DNA of 49,807 nucleotides from an uncultured Xylophilus sp. (GCA_913776965.1 CAJYQL010000001.1:1-49807), one strand, 5' to 3'. Shown: positions 10,868-19,623, counted from the first letter of the stretch. Numbers and translations are program-made. The notes: generated by a model from the sequence alone, not told the origin.

Positions 10868-11683
10868 ATGAAGATCCTGATTTCCAACGACGACGGTTTC
10901 CAGGCGCCCGGCATCGTGGCGCTGCATGCGGCGCTGCAGGACCTGGCGGAGGTCGAGGTGGTGGCGCCCGAGCACAACAACAGCGCCAAGTCCAACGCGC
11001 TGACGCTGAATGCGCCGCTGTACGTGCACCGCGCATCCAACGGCTTCCGCTATATCAACGGCACGCCGGCCGACTGCATGCACATCGCCCTCACCGGGCT
11101 GCTGGGCTACCGGCCGGACTTGGTCGTCTCGGGCATCAACAACGGCGCCAACATGGGCGACGACACCATTTATTCCGGCACCGTCGGCGCCGCGATGGAG
11201 GGTTTTCTGTTCGGCATCCCGGCGATCGCTTTCTCGCAGGTCGAGAAGGGCTGGAGCGAGCTGGAGGCCGCCGCGCAGAAGGCCCGCGAGATCGTCGCGC
11301 AGCTGGTCGCCGACGCGCAGGTCGGCAGCGCGCCCTGGCTGCTGAACGTCAATATTCCCAACCGGCCGCTCGCGGCGCTGAAGCCGGTGCGGCTCTGCCG
11401 GCTCGGCCGCCGCCATGCTGCGGAGCGGGTCATCACCCAGGAAAGCCCGCGGGGCGAGACGATGTACTGGATCGGCGGCGCGGGCTTGGCGAAGGACGAT
11501 GCCGAAGGCACCGACTTTCACGCGACGGCCCAGGGCCACGTCGCAATCACCCCGCTGAAGGTCGACCTGACCGACCACGACAACCTCGGTTACTGGGTCG
11601 AGACCGCGACCCGGCTGGGCGGCGCGCTGGCACCCGATGCCGACCGCGACCCCGACGAGGGCGTGATCCGGGCGCCGGCCTGA
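10868..11683 (+). CDS. surE: 5'-nucleotidase / survival protein SurE
   Basis: Metal-dependent 5'(3')-nucleotidase and exopolyphosphatase active on nucleoside monophosphates, linked to stationary-phase survival. The 271 residues start MKILISNDDG, with the metal-binding pair D8-D9. Further family blocks are VVAPEHNNSAKSNALTL, NGTPADCMHIAL and VSGINNGANMGDDTIYSGTV. A TACAAT at 10840-10845 may be the -10 of its promoter. It is the first gene of the well-known surE-pcm-nlpD order; pcm begins 16 bp after its stop. Length and motifs are typical. Confidence 0.97.
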   Translation: MKILISNDDGFQAPGIVALHAALQDLAEVEVVAPEHNNSAKSNALTLNAPLYVHRASNGFRYINGTPADCMHIALTGLLGYRPDLVVSGINNGANMGDDTIYSGTVGAAMEGFLFGIPAIAFSQVEKGWSELEAAAQKAREIVAQLVADAQVGSAPWLLNVNIPNRPLAALKPVRLCRLGRRHAAERVITQESPRGETMYWIGGAGLAKDDAEGTDFHATAQGHVAITPLKVDLTDHDNLGYWVETATRLGGALAPDADRDPDEGVIRAPA

Positions 11684-11699
11684 CACTGCACGACCGATA

Positions 11700-12554
11700 G
11701 TGAAGACGCCTGGCCGTCCGTCCGATCCTGCAGGCGAGCGCGCCCGGCCGCGTTTTCCAGCACGTCTCGCGCCGGCAGGCACTGCTCCTGCGTTGCCGGA
11801 AACTCCTAAAAAGATAGCTGGTTACGCAGGCGGAGCGGGCGCTGGAGGCCAAAAACCATCGCAAAACAAGGTGCCGCTGGACCGCCCCGCCGGTCACGGG
11901 CTCGATTCGCAGGCGGTGCGGATGCGGATGGTGCAGAAGCTGGAGGCGCAGGGCATCCGGTCCGATGCCGTCCTGCAGGCGCTCGGCCGGGTCGAGCGCC
12001 ACCGCTTCGTCGATTCGGGGCTCGCCAACCAGGCCTACGAGGACACCAGCCTGCCGATCGGCTGGGGCCAGACCATCTCCAAGCCCAGCGTCGTCGCCCG
12101 CATGGCCGAACTGCTGCTCGGCGCCGACATCGTGCGCCAGGGCGGCATGCCAGCGCGGGTGCTGGAGATCGGCACCGGCTGCGGCTACCAGGCCGCGCTG
12201 CTCGCACAGCTGGCACGCGAGGTCTACAGCATCGAGCGGCTGCGCGGCCTGCACGAGAAAGCCCAGGCCAACCTGCGGCCGTTCCGCATCGCCAACCTGC
12301 ACCTGCTGTTCGGCGACGGCATGGCCGGCTATGCGCGCGGGGCGCCGTACGCCGGCATTATCGCGGCCGCCGGCGGGGAGGAGGTGCCGTCGGCATGGTG
12401 CGAGCAACTCGCCGTGGGCGGCCGTCTCGTGGCGCCAACGGTCATGGTGGGCGGCCGTCAGGCGCTGGTGGTGATCGACCGCTCTGCACAGGGCCTGCAG
12501 CAGACGGTGCTCGAAGACGTTCACTTTGTCCCCCTAAAATCCGGGATTGCCTGA
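11700..12554 (+). CDS. pcm: Protein-L-isoaspartate O-methyltransferase
   Basis: Repairs isoaspartyl residues in aged proteins using S-adenosylmethionine. The 284 residues exceed the ~210 of the E. coli enzyme because of a ~60-residue Ala/Pro/Gly-rich N-terminal extension. The conserved part begins near MRMVQKLEAQGI. It contains RHRFVDSGLANQAYEDTSLP, GQTISKPSVVARM and the SAM-binding LEIGTGCGYQAALLAQL near residue 154. The only start in frame that keeps the extension is the GTG at 11700, and a shorter start is possible. Part of the extension (KKIAGYAGGAGAGGQKP) is encoded by a palindromic repeat. It lies between surE and nlpD and overlaps the region where nlpD translation signals begin. Confidence 0.92.
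   Translation: MKTPGRPSDPAGERARPRFPARLAPAGTAPALPETPKKIAGYAGGAGAGGQKPSQNKVPLDRPAGHGLDSQAVRMRMVQKLEAQGIRSDAVLQALGRVERHRFVDSGLANQAYEDTSLPIGWGQTISKPSVVARMAELLLGADIVRQGGMPARVLEIGTGCGYQAALLAQLAREVYSIERLRGLHEKAQANLRPFRIANLHLLFGDGMAGYARGAPYAGIIAAAGGEEVPSAWCEQLAVGGRLVAPTVMVGGRQALVVIDRSAQGLQQTVLEDVHFVPLKSGIA
11800..11858 (+). repeat. Degenerate copy of a dispersed palindromic repeat inside pcm
   Basis: This stretch contains GATAGCTG, then CGCA, then GGGCGCTGGAGGCC and an A run. The same order of elements occurs in the copy upstream of pheS (GATAGCTG...CGCA...GGGCTAGGGC...AAAA). From memory, similar elements are common in Comamonadaceae intergenic regions. Here it is translated as part of the Pcm N-terminal extension. 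Confidence 0.5.
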
Positions 12555-12582
12555 AAAACGGCCTGATCTGGAAGGGATGCGT

Positions 12583-13449
12583 ATGCTGGGACCGCGTGGA
12601 CGGATGTGGATCGGAACGGGCGCGCTCGCCGCGGCCACCGCGATGCTGGCGGGGTGCAACACCGCGCCGGACACCCCACGCCGGGCGCCACCGGTCGAGG
12701 ACCGGGGCATCGGCGCGGGTTCCTTCCCGCCGCCGTCCACCGCGACGCCGCCTTTCGCGCCGCCGGTTCGGCTGCCGGGTGCCGAGAATGCCGGCAAGCC
12801 CGGCTACTACACCGTCAAGCCCGGCGACACGGTGCGCCGCATCGGTCAGGAAACCGGCCAGAACTGGCGCGACATCATCCGCTGGAACGAGCTTGCCAAT
12901 CCCGACCTGATCGAAGTCGGACAGGTGCTGCGCGTGGCACCGCCCTCAGCCCAGGTCGCGCAGACCGCACCGGCCAAGCCGACCGATCCGGCCGCCCCGT
13001 CCACCGTCACCCCGACGCCGCTGCCGCCCGCCACCCCGGCCAGCACCGTGCGTCCGATGCCGTCGGGCGGCGGGGGCGAGGAAGAGATCGCCTTCATCTG
13101 GCCGGCGTCGGGCGTGCTGATCGCGAGCTTCGACGAGGCGAAGAACAAGGGCTACGACATCGGCGGCAAGGCAGGCGACCCGGTCGTCGCCGCGGCCGAT
13201 GGACGGGTGGTGTATGCCGGTGCCGGCCTGCGCGGCTACGGCAACCTGGTCATCCTGAAGCACAACAACACTTACCTGACCGCCTACGCCCACAACCAGT
13301 CGCTGCTGGTGAAGGAAGACCAGACGGTCAAGAAAGGCCAGAAGATCGCCGAGATGGGCAGCAGCGATGCCGACCGCGTCAAGCTGCACTTCGAGATCCG
13401 CCGCCAGGGCAAGCCGGTCGATCCGTCGCGCTACCTCGCCGCCCGCTGA
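12583..13449 (+). CDS. nlpD: NlpD-type lipoprotein, LysM plus degenerate M23 (LytM) domain
   Basis: Predicted outer-membrane lipoprotein that activates cell-wall amidases during division. Of several in-frame starts, the ATG at 12583 is best placed: a GGAAGGG lies 6 nt upstream. It gives a lipoprotein signal peptide with lipobox LAGC (Cys25). A LysM domain (YYTVKPGDTVRRIGQETG) spans about residues 73-121, followed by a Pro/Thr-rich linker and a LytM domain at about 185-285. The zinc ligands are degenerate: NKGYDIGG replaces the HxxxD site and KLHFEI the HxH site. E. coli NlpD is altered in the same way, so this should be an activator, not a peptidase. It closes surE-pcm-nlpD; no rpoS follows. 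Confidence 0.9.
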   Translation: MLGPRGRMWIGTGALAAATAMLAGCNTAPDTPRRAPPVEDRGIGAGSFPPPSTATPPFAPPVRLPGAENAGKPGYYTVKPGDTVRRIGQETGQNWRDIIRWNELANPDLIEVGQVLRVAPPSAQVAQTAPAKPTDPAAPSTVTPTPLPPATPASTVRPMPSGGGGEEEIAFIWPASGVLIASFDEAKNKGYDIGGKAGDPVVAAADGRVVYAGAGLRGYGNLVILKHNNTYLTAYAHNQSLLVKEDQTVKKGQKIAEMGSSDADRVKLHFEIRRQGKPVDPSRYLAAR

Positions 13450-13486
13450 GGCGGCGCGCGCGTCGCCGGCGCCCACCGCCTGCCGC

Positions 13487-16102
13487 TCAGGCGGCCAGCG
13501 CCTCCAGGTCGGCCTCGCCGGCGACCGGCGCGATGCCGTCGATCAGCCAGGCGAAGAGCCGCTCCACGTCCAGCGACTGGATCAGCAGGGCCCCGCGGTT
13601 GGCCTTGATCACCTCGGTGATCAGCATCGACTGCCCCTCCGACGCGATCGGCGTGCGGATGATCTGCCGGGGGTCGAACTGCGGCACCGCATGCAGGTCG
13701 TCCACCAGCAGTCCGAGCGTGTGGGCGCCGTGGCGCACCACCAGCACCTGGCTGTGGGGCGTGACCGCAGTGGGCGCCGCGCCCAGCAGCTGGGCCAGGT
13801 CGTAGACCCACATGAAGCGCTGGTGCATGTCGGCGCGCTGCAGTCCCAGGATGCCGATCCGGCCGGTACCGCCGCCCAGCGGGGTGGGGCGCACGTCGGA
13901 GAACGGGACCGCCTCCAGCACATGCTCCGCGCCGATCGCATACAGGCCGTCGCGGCAGAAGAAGGTGGCGAATTCGGCGGCATCGGCGGGTGCGGCTTCG
14001 TGCTCGATCTGCAGCGCCGCGCGGTCGCTCGCGGCCGAGGTGGCGCGCACCGCACCAAAGCTCTGAAACACTACGGCGATCACGTCCTCCTGGTAGCCGT
14101 CGGTGACCTTGAATTCGCGATAACCGGCCGATACGGTGCAGGCGACGATCGCGTACTGACCGTCGTGCAGGGTGATGCGGGCGGCACTCTCGCCGTGGGG
14201 CAACGCCCGAAGGTCGGCGTCGAGTTCCAGCACCGTGCCGACCGGCCGGGTGTCGTCGGTGGTCGAGAGGATGCGGCCCGCGCGGTCCACGTAGAACGCA
14301 GCGGTCTTTTCCTTGCCGTTCAGGCCGGCCGCCAGCATGTTGCGGAATTCCGGCGCTGCGTCGAACACGATGCCGATGCCGCCGACGACTTGCGACGCAT
14401 CCTCCAGATCGCGCACCGCAGCGTGGTAGACATAGGTCGGCCGGCCGTCGTAGAGGGGCGTGGGCTCGAAAGGCGTGACGTGGTAGTCCTGCGCAGTGCG
14501 CAGCTGCATCACGGCCGCGAGCGTCGCCGGGTCCAGCTGGCTTCCCACCACCGGCAGGCCGCTGCCATCCGCCGCACCTAGATAGGCGGCGCCGGTGCTC
14601 GCCACCACCCGGCCGTCCCGGTCGTACACGAAGAGCCGCGTATAGACGGTGTAGAGCCGATTTATGTAGTCCAGGATGTCCGCGATCCGGCGGGTGCTGT
14701 CGGCGTCGCCCGCGGCCAGCCCGGCCCGCAGCTCGGGCGTCAGCGCCCACCAGCGGCAGTCGTCCGACCGTTCATAGAGGTTGCGGTCCAGCAGGTCCAC
14801 CAGCAGGTGCGAAGTGAACGCGGCGTCGCGCAGGCTCGAGGCCAGCACCGTCTGGTACAGGTCGCGGATCGAGCGGGCGAAGAGCTCGTTGCTGCGGTTG
14901 CCGGTCTCGCTGATCTGGTCGAGCACCGTCTTGAGCTTCTGCATGTCGCCCTGCTGGCCGGCGGTCATCACCTGGCCGTTCCAGACGATGCGCTGGATCG
15001 TGCGGGCAGCGGTCATGATGTCGTGCAGCGGTGGGCAGAACGACTCGGCATGCGACAGCAAGCCTTCGGCGATCGCCGGGGCGAGGGTCGACAGCGTGTC
15101 GCCGCCGGTGCCTCGGAACGCCACGTCGATCGGGATCATCACCTGGCCCTGCCACCCGACCGGCCCCGGATAGCCCTGGTAGCCGTCCGACGCGAAGGTG
15201 CGTACCAGGTATTCGCGCCCGCCGAACACCCGGGTGCGCGGCTCGGCATCGGAGTTCACCGGCACGACCGTGCCCGGCGGTATCCACAGTTCGTCGGCCG
15301 CCGAGATCACGCGGTTGTCGCCGTCGAGCAGCAGCAGGTTCGAGCGCTCGTCGCCGGCGCGGTGGGAACCGAAGATGCCGCGCATCTCCTCCTCGAAATG
15401 AAAGCACAGGCACAGCACACCGATCACCGCGCCGGACTCGGGATGGTGCATGCGGCGCGAATAGACCAGCGCACGGTCCTTGTGCGGCCGCAGGTCGGTG
15501 CGGCGGAAGGTCTCGACGTAGGTTTCGCTCTCGAGTGTCTCGCGCACCAGGGGGTCGCTGCTGTGTTCCAGCGGTGTCGTCGGATCGATCTGCACCAGCA
15601 CGTTGCCGTCGGTATCGAGCAGCAGGATCTCATCGTAGACCGTGTACTTGCTGCGGTATTCGCGCAACCGCAGCCGGGTGGCAGCGCGGTCCTCCTCGTT
15701 GGCGTCGTCGTCGCGCGCCTCGCCAGAGCGCACGACGAATTCGCACAGCAGCCGGTCGGTCGCGAGGAAGCCGACGTCGGCGGTGCGCTCGAACAGGTTG
15801 CGCACCACGATGTCGATCACGTACTGCGCCTGAGTGCCGATCCCGGCCATCACGTTGCGCACCTTTTCCTGCACCAGGCTCTGCACCAGCTCCTCCTCCA
15901 GCCGGGCGAAGCCGCTGCGGGTCGCGGCCATCGTCGGCAGGATGGTCTTGGCCTCGGTCGGGCAGTTCATCTTAGCCGACGACTCGATGATCCGCCACAT
16001 CATGTTGAGCTCGTGCAGCGACTGCTCGCAGCGCGAGACGTCGCGCATGAAAGGCATGAAGGTGTCGGTGTCCAGTGCGGCATGCGGGGCGGCGGTGGGC
16101 AT
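13487..16102 (-). CDS. Soluble tandem-sensor protein with C-terminal CheW domain
   Basis: A chemosensory protein of 871 residues without signal peptide or membrane segment. Two related sensor-like modules can be seen. The first, from about residue 75, contains RNLFERTADVGFLATD; the second, near 438, contains RNLYERSDDCRWWALT. Each is followed by a segment ending TVYDEILLLDTDGNVLVQ or TVYTRLFVYDRDGRVVAS, which resembles Cache-type ligand domains. The last ~165 residues (ATFFCRDGLYAIGAEHVLEAVP onward) form a CheW domain, expected to couple to CheA and receptors. The start at 16102 has AGGAG five bases upstream; a longer ORF to 16153 lacks this. No other chemotaxis gene is nearby. The ligand is unknown and the sensor-family assignment is inferred from pattern only. 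Confidence 0.8.
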   Translation of the reverse strand: MPTAAPHAALDTDTFMPFMRDVSRCEQSLHELNMMWRIIESSAKMNCPTEAKTILPTMAATRSGFARLEEELVQSLVQEKVRNVMAGIGTQAQYVIDIVVRNLFERTADVGFLATDRLLCEFVVRSGEARDDDANEEDRAATRLRLREYRSKYTVYDEILLLDTDGNVLVQIDPTTPLEHSSDPLVRETLESETYVETFRRTDLRPHKDRALVYSRRMHHPESGAVIGVLCLCFHFEEEMRGIFGSHRAGDERSNLLLLDGDNRVISAADELWIPPGTVVPVNSDAEPRTRVFGGREYLVRTFASDGYQGYPGPVGWQGQVMIPIDVAFRGTGGDTLSTLAPAIAEGLLSHAESFCPPLHDIMTAARTIQRIVWNGQVMTAGQQGDMQKLKTVLDQISETGNRSNELFARSIRDLYQTVLASSLRDAAFTSHLLVDLLDRNLYERSDDCRWWALTPELRAGLAAGDADSTRRIADILDYINRLYTVYTRLFVYDRDGRVVASTGAAYLGAADGSGLPVVGSQLDPATLAAVMQLRTAQDYHVTPFEPTPLYDGRPTYVYHAAVRDLEDASQVVGGIGIVFDAAPEFRNMLAAGLNGKEKTAAFYVDRAGRILSTTDDTRPVGTVLELDADLRALPHGESAARITLHDGQYAIVACTVSAGYREFKVTDGYQEDVIAVVFQSFGAVRATSAASDRAALQIEHEAAPADAAEFATFFCRDGLYAIGAEHVLEAVPFSDVRPTPLGGGTGRIGILGLQRADMHQRFMWVYDLAQLLGAAPTAVTPHSQVLVVRHGAHTLGLLVDDLHAVPQFDPRQIIRTPIASEGQSMLITEVIKANRGALLIQSLDVERLFAWLIDGIAPVAGEADLEALAA

Positions 16103-16219
16103 GGGGTCTCCTGTGTCGACGGGCGGCGGGATCGCCTGTAGGAGAAGAAGCAATTAGCGGGCCCGGACGGCTGCCGAGCGGCGCAGGGGAGGCGGATGCA
16201 CGGCTGAGACAATAGGCCC

Positions 16220-17734
16220 ATGACCGTCCCCACCGACCCATCCCCACACGCCGCCGACCGTGCGGCGACGGCCGTTCCCGCCGATCCGCTGTTCCCCGAT
16301 GCGCTGCGCGTCGATTCGCTCGACCTGGAAGCCCAGGGCGTCGCCCGCCGCGCCGACGGCAAGGTCGTCTTCATCGAAGGTGCGCTCCCGACCGAGGTGG
16401 TCAGCGTCCAAGTCGGCCGACGCAAGAACAACTGGGAGCAGGCGACGCTCACCGCGATCCACCGCGAATCGTCGCAGCGGGTGCGCCCCGGCTGCCCGCA
16501 TTTCGGCCTGCACGCCGGGGCCTGCGGCGGCTGCAAAATGCAGCACCTGCACGTCGGCGCGCAGGTGGCGGCCAAGCAGCGGGTGCTGGAAGACAACCTC
16601 TGGCACCTCGGCAAGACCCGCCCCGGCACCGTGATGCGGCCGATCGAGGGCCCGGCCTGGGGCTACCGCTACCGCGCACGTTTTGCGGTGCGCTACGTGC
16701 AGAAGAAGGGCACGGTGCTGGTCGGCTTCCACGAGCGCAAGAGCCGCTACATCGCCGATATGCAGGTCTGCCCGGTGCTGCCGCCGCACGTCGACCGCAT
16801 GCTGATGCCGCTGCGCGCCCTGATCGGCTCGCTGGAGGCACGCGAGACCTGTCCGCAGATCGAGCTCGCCTGCGGCGACGAGGTGACCGCGCTGGTGCTG
16901 CGCCACCTGGAGCCGCTGTCGGAGGCCGACCGCGCCCGCATCGCCGCCTTCGGTGCCGAGCACGGCGTGCAGTGGTGGCTGCAGCCGAAGGGGCCCGACA
17001 CGGTGCACCTGCTCGATCCGGCGGACGGGCCGACGCTGTCGTATGCGCTGCCCGAGTTCGGCATCGAGATGCCGTTCAAGCCGACCGATTTCACCCAGGT
17101 CAATCCGCACATCAACCGCGTGCTGGTGTCGCGGGCGGTGCGCCTGCTGGACGTGCAACCGGACGAACGGGTGATCGACTGGTTCTGCGGACTCGGTAAT
17201 TTCACGCTGCCGCTGGCGACCCGCGCCCGCGAGGTCCGCGGCATCGAGGGCTGCGAGGCGCTGGTTGCGCGTTCGCGGGAAAATTATGCGAAGAATCGGG
17301 CTTCTGCGCCCGCAGGACGGGCGCTATGTGCTACGGATTTTGTAGCGCGCAACCTGTTCGAGATGACGCCGACGCTGCTGATGCAGGACGGCGTGGCCCA
17401 GAAATGGCTGGTCGATCCGCCGCGCGACGGTGCATTCGCGCTGGTCAAGGCGCTGGCCGATCTGCACCAACAGCGGATCGGCGCCGTACCGACCGTGGAA
17501 ACTGAAGGGGAGGAGGCGGCTCCAGCCGCTACCCGCGTCGATCCTGCAGCGCTGGCGGCCTGGACGCCGCCCCGCCGGATCGTCTATGTGAGCTGCAACC
17601 CGGCGACCCTGGCGCGCGATGCCGGGCTGCTGGTGCACCAGGCGGGCTACCGCTGCACGTCGGCGGGCGCGGTCAACATGTTCCCGCATACCGCGCACGT
17701 CGAGAGCATCGCGGTGTTCGACTACCTCGGCTGA
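16220..17734 (+). CDS. rlmD: 23S rRNA (uracil-5-)-methyltransferase RlmD
   Basis: Methylates the conserved uridine of 23S rRNA (U1939 in E. coli) using SAM. The 504 residues contain an N-terminal TRAM-like domain and a [4Fe-4S] cluster site with C92, C102, C105 and C184. The first two Cys are separated by nine residues ([14 protein letters not shown]), against five in E. coli. The methyltransferase core shows [27 protein letters not shown] and the catalytic [11 protein letters not shown] near C459. Two low-conservation segments lie in the core, one coinciding with a palindromic repeat (17300-17346). It is divergent from the CheW-fusion gene and ends convergently with a small lipoprotein gene. 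Confidence 0.94.
   Translation: MTVPTDPSPHAADRAATAVPADPLFPDALRVDSLDLEAQGVARRADGKVVFIEGALPTEVVSVQVGRRKNNWEQATLTAIHRESSQRVRPGCPHFGLHAGACGGCKMQHLHVGAQVAAKQRVLEDNLWHLGKTRPGTVMRPIEGPAWGYRYRARFAVRYVQKKGTVLVGFHERKSRYIADMQVCPVLPPHVDRMLMPLRALIGSLEARETCPQIELACGDEVTALVLRHLEPLSEADRARIAAFGAEHGVQWWLQPKGPDTVHLLDPADGPTLSYALPEFGIEMPFKPTDFTQVNPHINRVLVSRAVRLLDVQPDERVIDWFCGLGNFTLPLATRAREVRGIEGCEALVARSRENYAKNRASAPAGRALCATDFVARNLFEMTPTLLMQDGVAQKWLVDPPRDGAFALVKALADLHQQRIGAVPTVETEGEEAAPAATRVDPAALAAWTPPRRIVYVSCNPATLARDAGLLVHQAGYRCTSAGAVNMFPHTAHVESIAVFDYLG
17300..17346 (-). repeat. Palindromic repeat embedded in rlmD
   Basis: Two adjacent hairpins occur within the coding sequence: GCGCCCG/CGGGCGC (17306-17312 with 17318-17324) and GCTAC/GTAGC (17330-17334 with 17342-17346). 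Read on the minus strand, the order GCTAC-loop-GTAGCAC-TAGCGC resembles the copy in front of infC (GCTAC-loop-GTAGCAC-TAAGCGC). It encodes a variable stretch of RlmD ([16 protein letters not shown]) and keeps the frame. Confidence 0.55.
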
Positions 17735-17768
17735 AAAAACAGTTCGGATCGGCGCGGCCCGCCCGCCG

Positions 17769-18149
17769 TCAGAGCGGCGCGACCTTGCGGGGTTTGCTGC
17801 CGGCCGCGTTCAGCACCTTTTCGGTCGCGCGGTCGAGGCTGGCATCGACCTCCACCGTCGCGGCCGCCGGCTGCGCACCCGGCGCGAGCGTGGCGGGTGC
17901 GCCCGCGATCTTGTTCTCGCGCATGTACTGGTCCATGTCCTTCCAGCCGGTGAACACTGCGGCCTTGGCCGCCTTGGGATTGAGGGTGTAGCAGTCCTCG
18001 ATCCCGCGCTGGGCATGCCGGCAGGCGCCACCGATCGCCTTCGAATCGGCCTCCCGCTGGGCGATCTTCGGATCGGGCCAGACGCCCGGGATTTCGCAGC
18101 CGGTCAGCAGGAGGACGAGGAAAGGCAGGACGAGGATGCGCGGCGACAT
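17769..18149 (-). CDS. Small predicted lipoprotein, function unknown
   Basis: 126 residues with a clear lipoprotein signal: hydrophobic MSPRILVLPFLVLLL, then lipobox LLTGC, so the mature protein would start at Cys18. The mature part has two further Cys (in GGACRHAQRGIEDCYTLNP) that could form a disulfide, the segment WKDMDQYMRENKI, and an Ala/Pro-rich tail. I do not recognise a named family. It sits between convergent rlmD and the Bax-inhibitor-like gene, co-directional with the latter. Gene reality is supported by the signal peptide and reading-frame length; the function is unknown. Confidence 0.72.
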   Translation of the reverse strand: MSPRILVLPFLVLLLTGCEIPGVWPDPKIAQREADSKAIGGACRHAQRGIEDCYTLNPKAAKAAVFTGWKDMDQYMRENKIAGAPATLAPGAQPAAATVEVDASLDRATEKVLNAAGSKPRKVAPL

Positions 18150-18210
18150 GGGCGTGTCCGGAGGGGTTTTCGTTCATTATCGGCAGCCGTACCGGGAACT
18201 GGAGCCGCCC

Positions 18211-18237
18211 AAAAAGAAAGGGCCCGCAGGCCCTTTC
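18211..18237 (-). terminator. Intrinsic terminator of the Bax-inhibitor-like gene
   Basis: On the minus strand the stem GAAAGGGCC/GGCCCTTTC (18216-18224 with 18229-18237) has a 4-nt loop and is followed by a T-rich run. It lies just beyond the stop at 18260. Confidence 0.85.
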
Positions 18238-18259
18238 GTCGTGGATGGGACTGCGGGCG

Positions 18260-18967
18260 TCAGTCGCGCTCGCCGCCCATGATGCCCAGCACGGCGAGCA
18301 GGCTCTGGAACACGTTGAAGAGGTCCAGGTACAGCGCCAGGGTGGCGCTGATGTAGTTGGTCTCGCCGCCGTCGATGATCTGCTTCAGGTCGTACAGCAT
18401 GTAGGCACTGAAGATGCCGATCGCCGCGACCGAGATCGCCAGCATGCCGGCGGTGGAACCGACGAACACGTTCACGACCGAGCCGACCAGCAGCACCAGC
18501 ACGCCGACGAACAGCCATTTGCCCATGCCGGACAGGTCGCGCTTGATCACGGTCGCCAGGCTCGCCATCACGAAGAACACGCCGGCCGTCCCGGCGAAGG
18601 CGGTCATCACCAGCTGGGCACCGTTGCTGAAACCCAGCACCATCGCGATCAGCCGCGACAGCATCAGTCCCATGAAGAAAGTGAACGCCAGCAGCACCGG
18701 CACGCCGGCGGCGGAGTCCTTGGTCTTGTGGATCGCGAACATGAAGCCGAACGCGCCGGCCAGGAAGACGATCATGCCCAGGCCGCCGCTGAGCGCCCGG
18801 GTGATACCGGTCTCGACGCCGATCCAGGCGCCCAGCACGGTCGGCAGCAGGCTGAGTGCCAGCAGCCAGTAGGTGTTGCGCATCACGCGCTGTCGTTGGT
18901 CCCGGACGGCATCCCAGCCGGCGCCCGCGCTGCGATCCAGGGTTTGCGTCTGCAAGTGGTTGTCCAT
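18260..18967 (-). CDS. Bax inhibitor-1 / YccA family inner-membrane protein
   Basis: Polytopic inner-membrane protein of the BI-1 (TMBIM) superfamily, 235 residues. After a ~30-residue soluble start come about seven hydrophobic segments, for example WLLALSLLPTVLGAWIGV, GLGMIVFLAGAFGFMFAIH and LFVGVLVLLVGSVVNVFVG. The family-typical YMLYDLKQIIDGG and ALALYLDLFNVFQSLL lie near the C-terminus, including the conserved Asp residues. Bacterial members are proposed ion or calcium leak channels or modulators of FtsH proteolysis; which applies here is not shown. Monocistronic by context, with its own terminator; divergent from the GlcG-type gene. Confidence 0.9.
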   Translation of the reverse strand: MDNHLQTQTLDRSAGAGWDAVRDQRQRVMRNTYWLLALSLLPTVLGAWIGVETGITRALSGGLGMIVFLAGAFGFMFAIHKTKDSAAGVPVLLAFTFFMGLMLSRLIAMVLGFSNGAQLVMTAFAGTAGVFFVMASLATVIKRDLSGMGKWLFVGVLVLLVGSVVNVFVGSTAGMLAISVAAIGIFSAYMLYDLKQIIDGGETNYISATLALYLDLFNVFQSLLAVLGIMGGERD

Positions 18968-19162
18968 ATGGTCCTCGTAGTCCCGCGAAATGCGGGTGTC
19001 GTCAAAATTCTAAGTGGGGCTTTGCCGAGGGCCCGCAACAATGACCCTCGCAGGCAGTTCCTACTTTTTGTAAGGGCACTCGTGTGCTGCGCAGCGGCTG
19101 GACCCGCCCAGCGGCCGGTATGCTCGCCCGCTTCCGATCGCTCTTCTTTTTCTGATTCCGAC

Positions 19163-19570
19163 ATGCAACACAAGTTCTTCCTCGAACTCGCCGACCTGAA
19201 GGCCATCGCGGCAGCGGCCGAAGCCGAAGCCCTGCGCAATCATTGGGCCGTCACGATCTCCATCGTCGACGACGGCGGGCATCTGCTCTGGCTGCAGCGC
19301 ATGGACGGCGCGCCGCCGATCTCCGCGCACATCGGGCCGGCAAAGGCCCATACCGCGGCACTGGGCCGTCGCGAAACGAAGGTCTACGAAGACATCATCA
19401 ACGGTGGTCGCACGGCCTTCCTGAGCGCACCGGACGTTCAGGGCCTGCTCGAAGGCGGCGTGCCGATCGTGAAGGACGGTCAGGTGATCGGCGCCGTGGG
19501 CGTCAGCGGTGTGAAGTCGAGCGAGGACGTGCAGATCGCCAAGGCCGGCATCGCCGCGCTGGGTCTTTGA
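19163..19570 (+). CDS. GlcG/HbpS (DUF336) family heme-binding-like protein
   Basis: Small 135-residue protein of the GlcG/HbpS/PduO C-terminal family. Hallmarks are VTISIVDDGGHLLWLQRMDGA near residue 30, SAHIGPAKAHTAALGR, and the Gly-rich GGVPIVKDGQVIGAVGVSG near the end. Some members bind heme or cobalamin, others have unknown roles. No signal peptide is visible. It faces away from the BI-1 gene and has a good terminator. hemP and the exbD-exbB-tonB genes follow on the other strand, so a heme-related role is plausible but is inference from context only. The ATG at 19163 was chosen over the long upstream ORF extension, which is antisense to the membrane protein gene. Confidence 0.85.
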   Translation: MQHKFFLELADLKAIAAAAEAEALRNHWAVTISIVDDGGHLLWLQRMDGAPPISAHIGPAKAHTAALGRRETKVYEDIINGGRTAFLSAPDVQGLLEGGVPIVKDGQVIGAVGVSGVKSSEDVQIAKAGIAALGL

Positions 19571-19594
19571 CGGACGGCCGGCCCCTCGCTCTCG

Positions 19595-19623
19595 CAAAAG
19601 CAGCCCTCGGGCGGCTTTTGTTT
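19595..19623 (+). terminator. Intrinsic terminator after the GlcG-type gene
   Basis: Stem CAAAAGCAGCCC/GGGCGGCTTTTG with one mismatch and a short loop, followed by T residues. It lies 25 bp after the stop codon. Confidence 0.8.

Noticed and set aside
9740-11782. 680-codon ORF suggesting an N-terminally extended quinone oxidoreductase
   Set aside because: The extension is antisense to surE. The family N-terminus starts at the ATG at 10729.
16220-17734. RlmD iron-sulfur site judged broken because the first two Cys are nine residues apart
   Set aside because: All four Cys are present, and I recall the same longer loop in other Comamonadaceae RlmD proteins, so it is a lineage variant.
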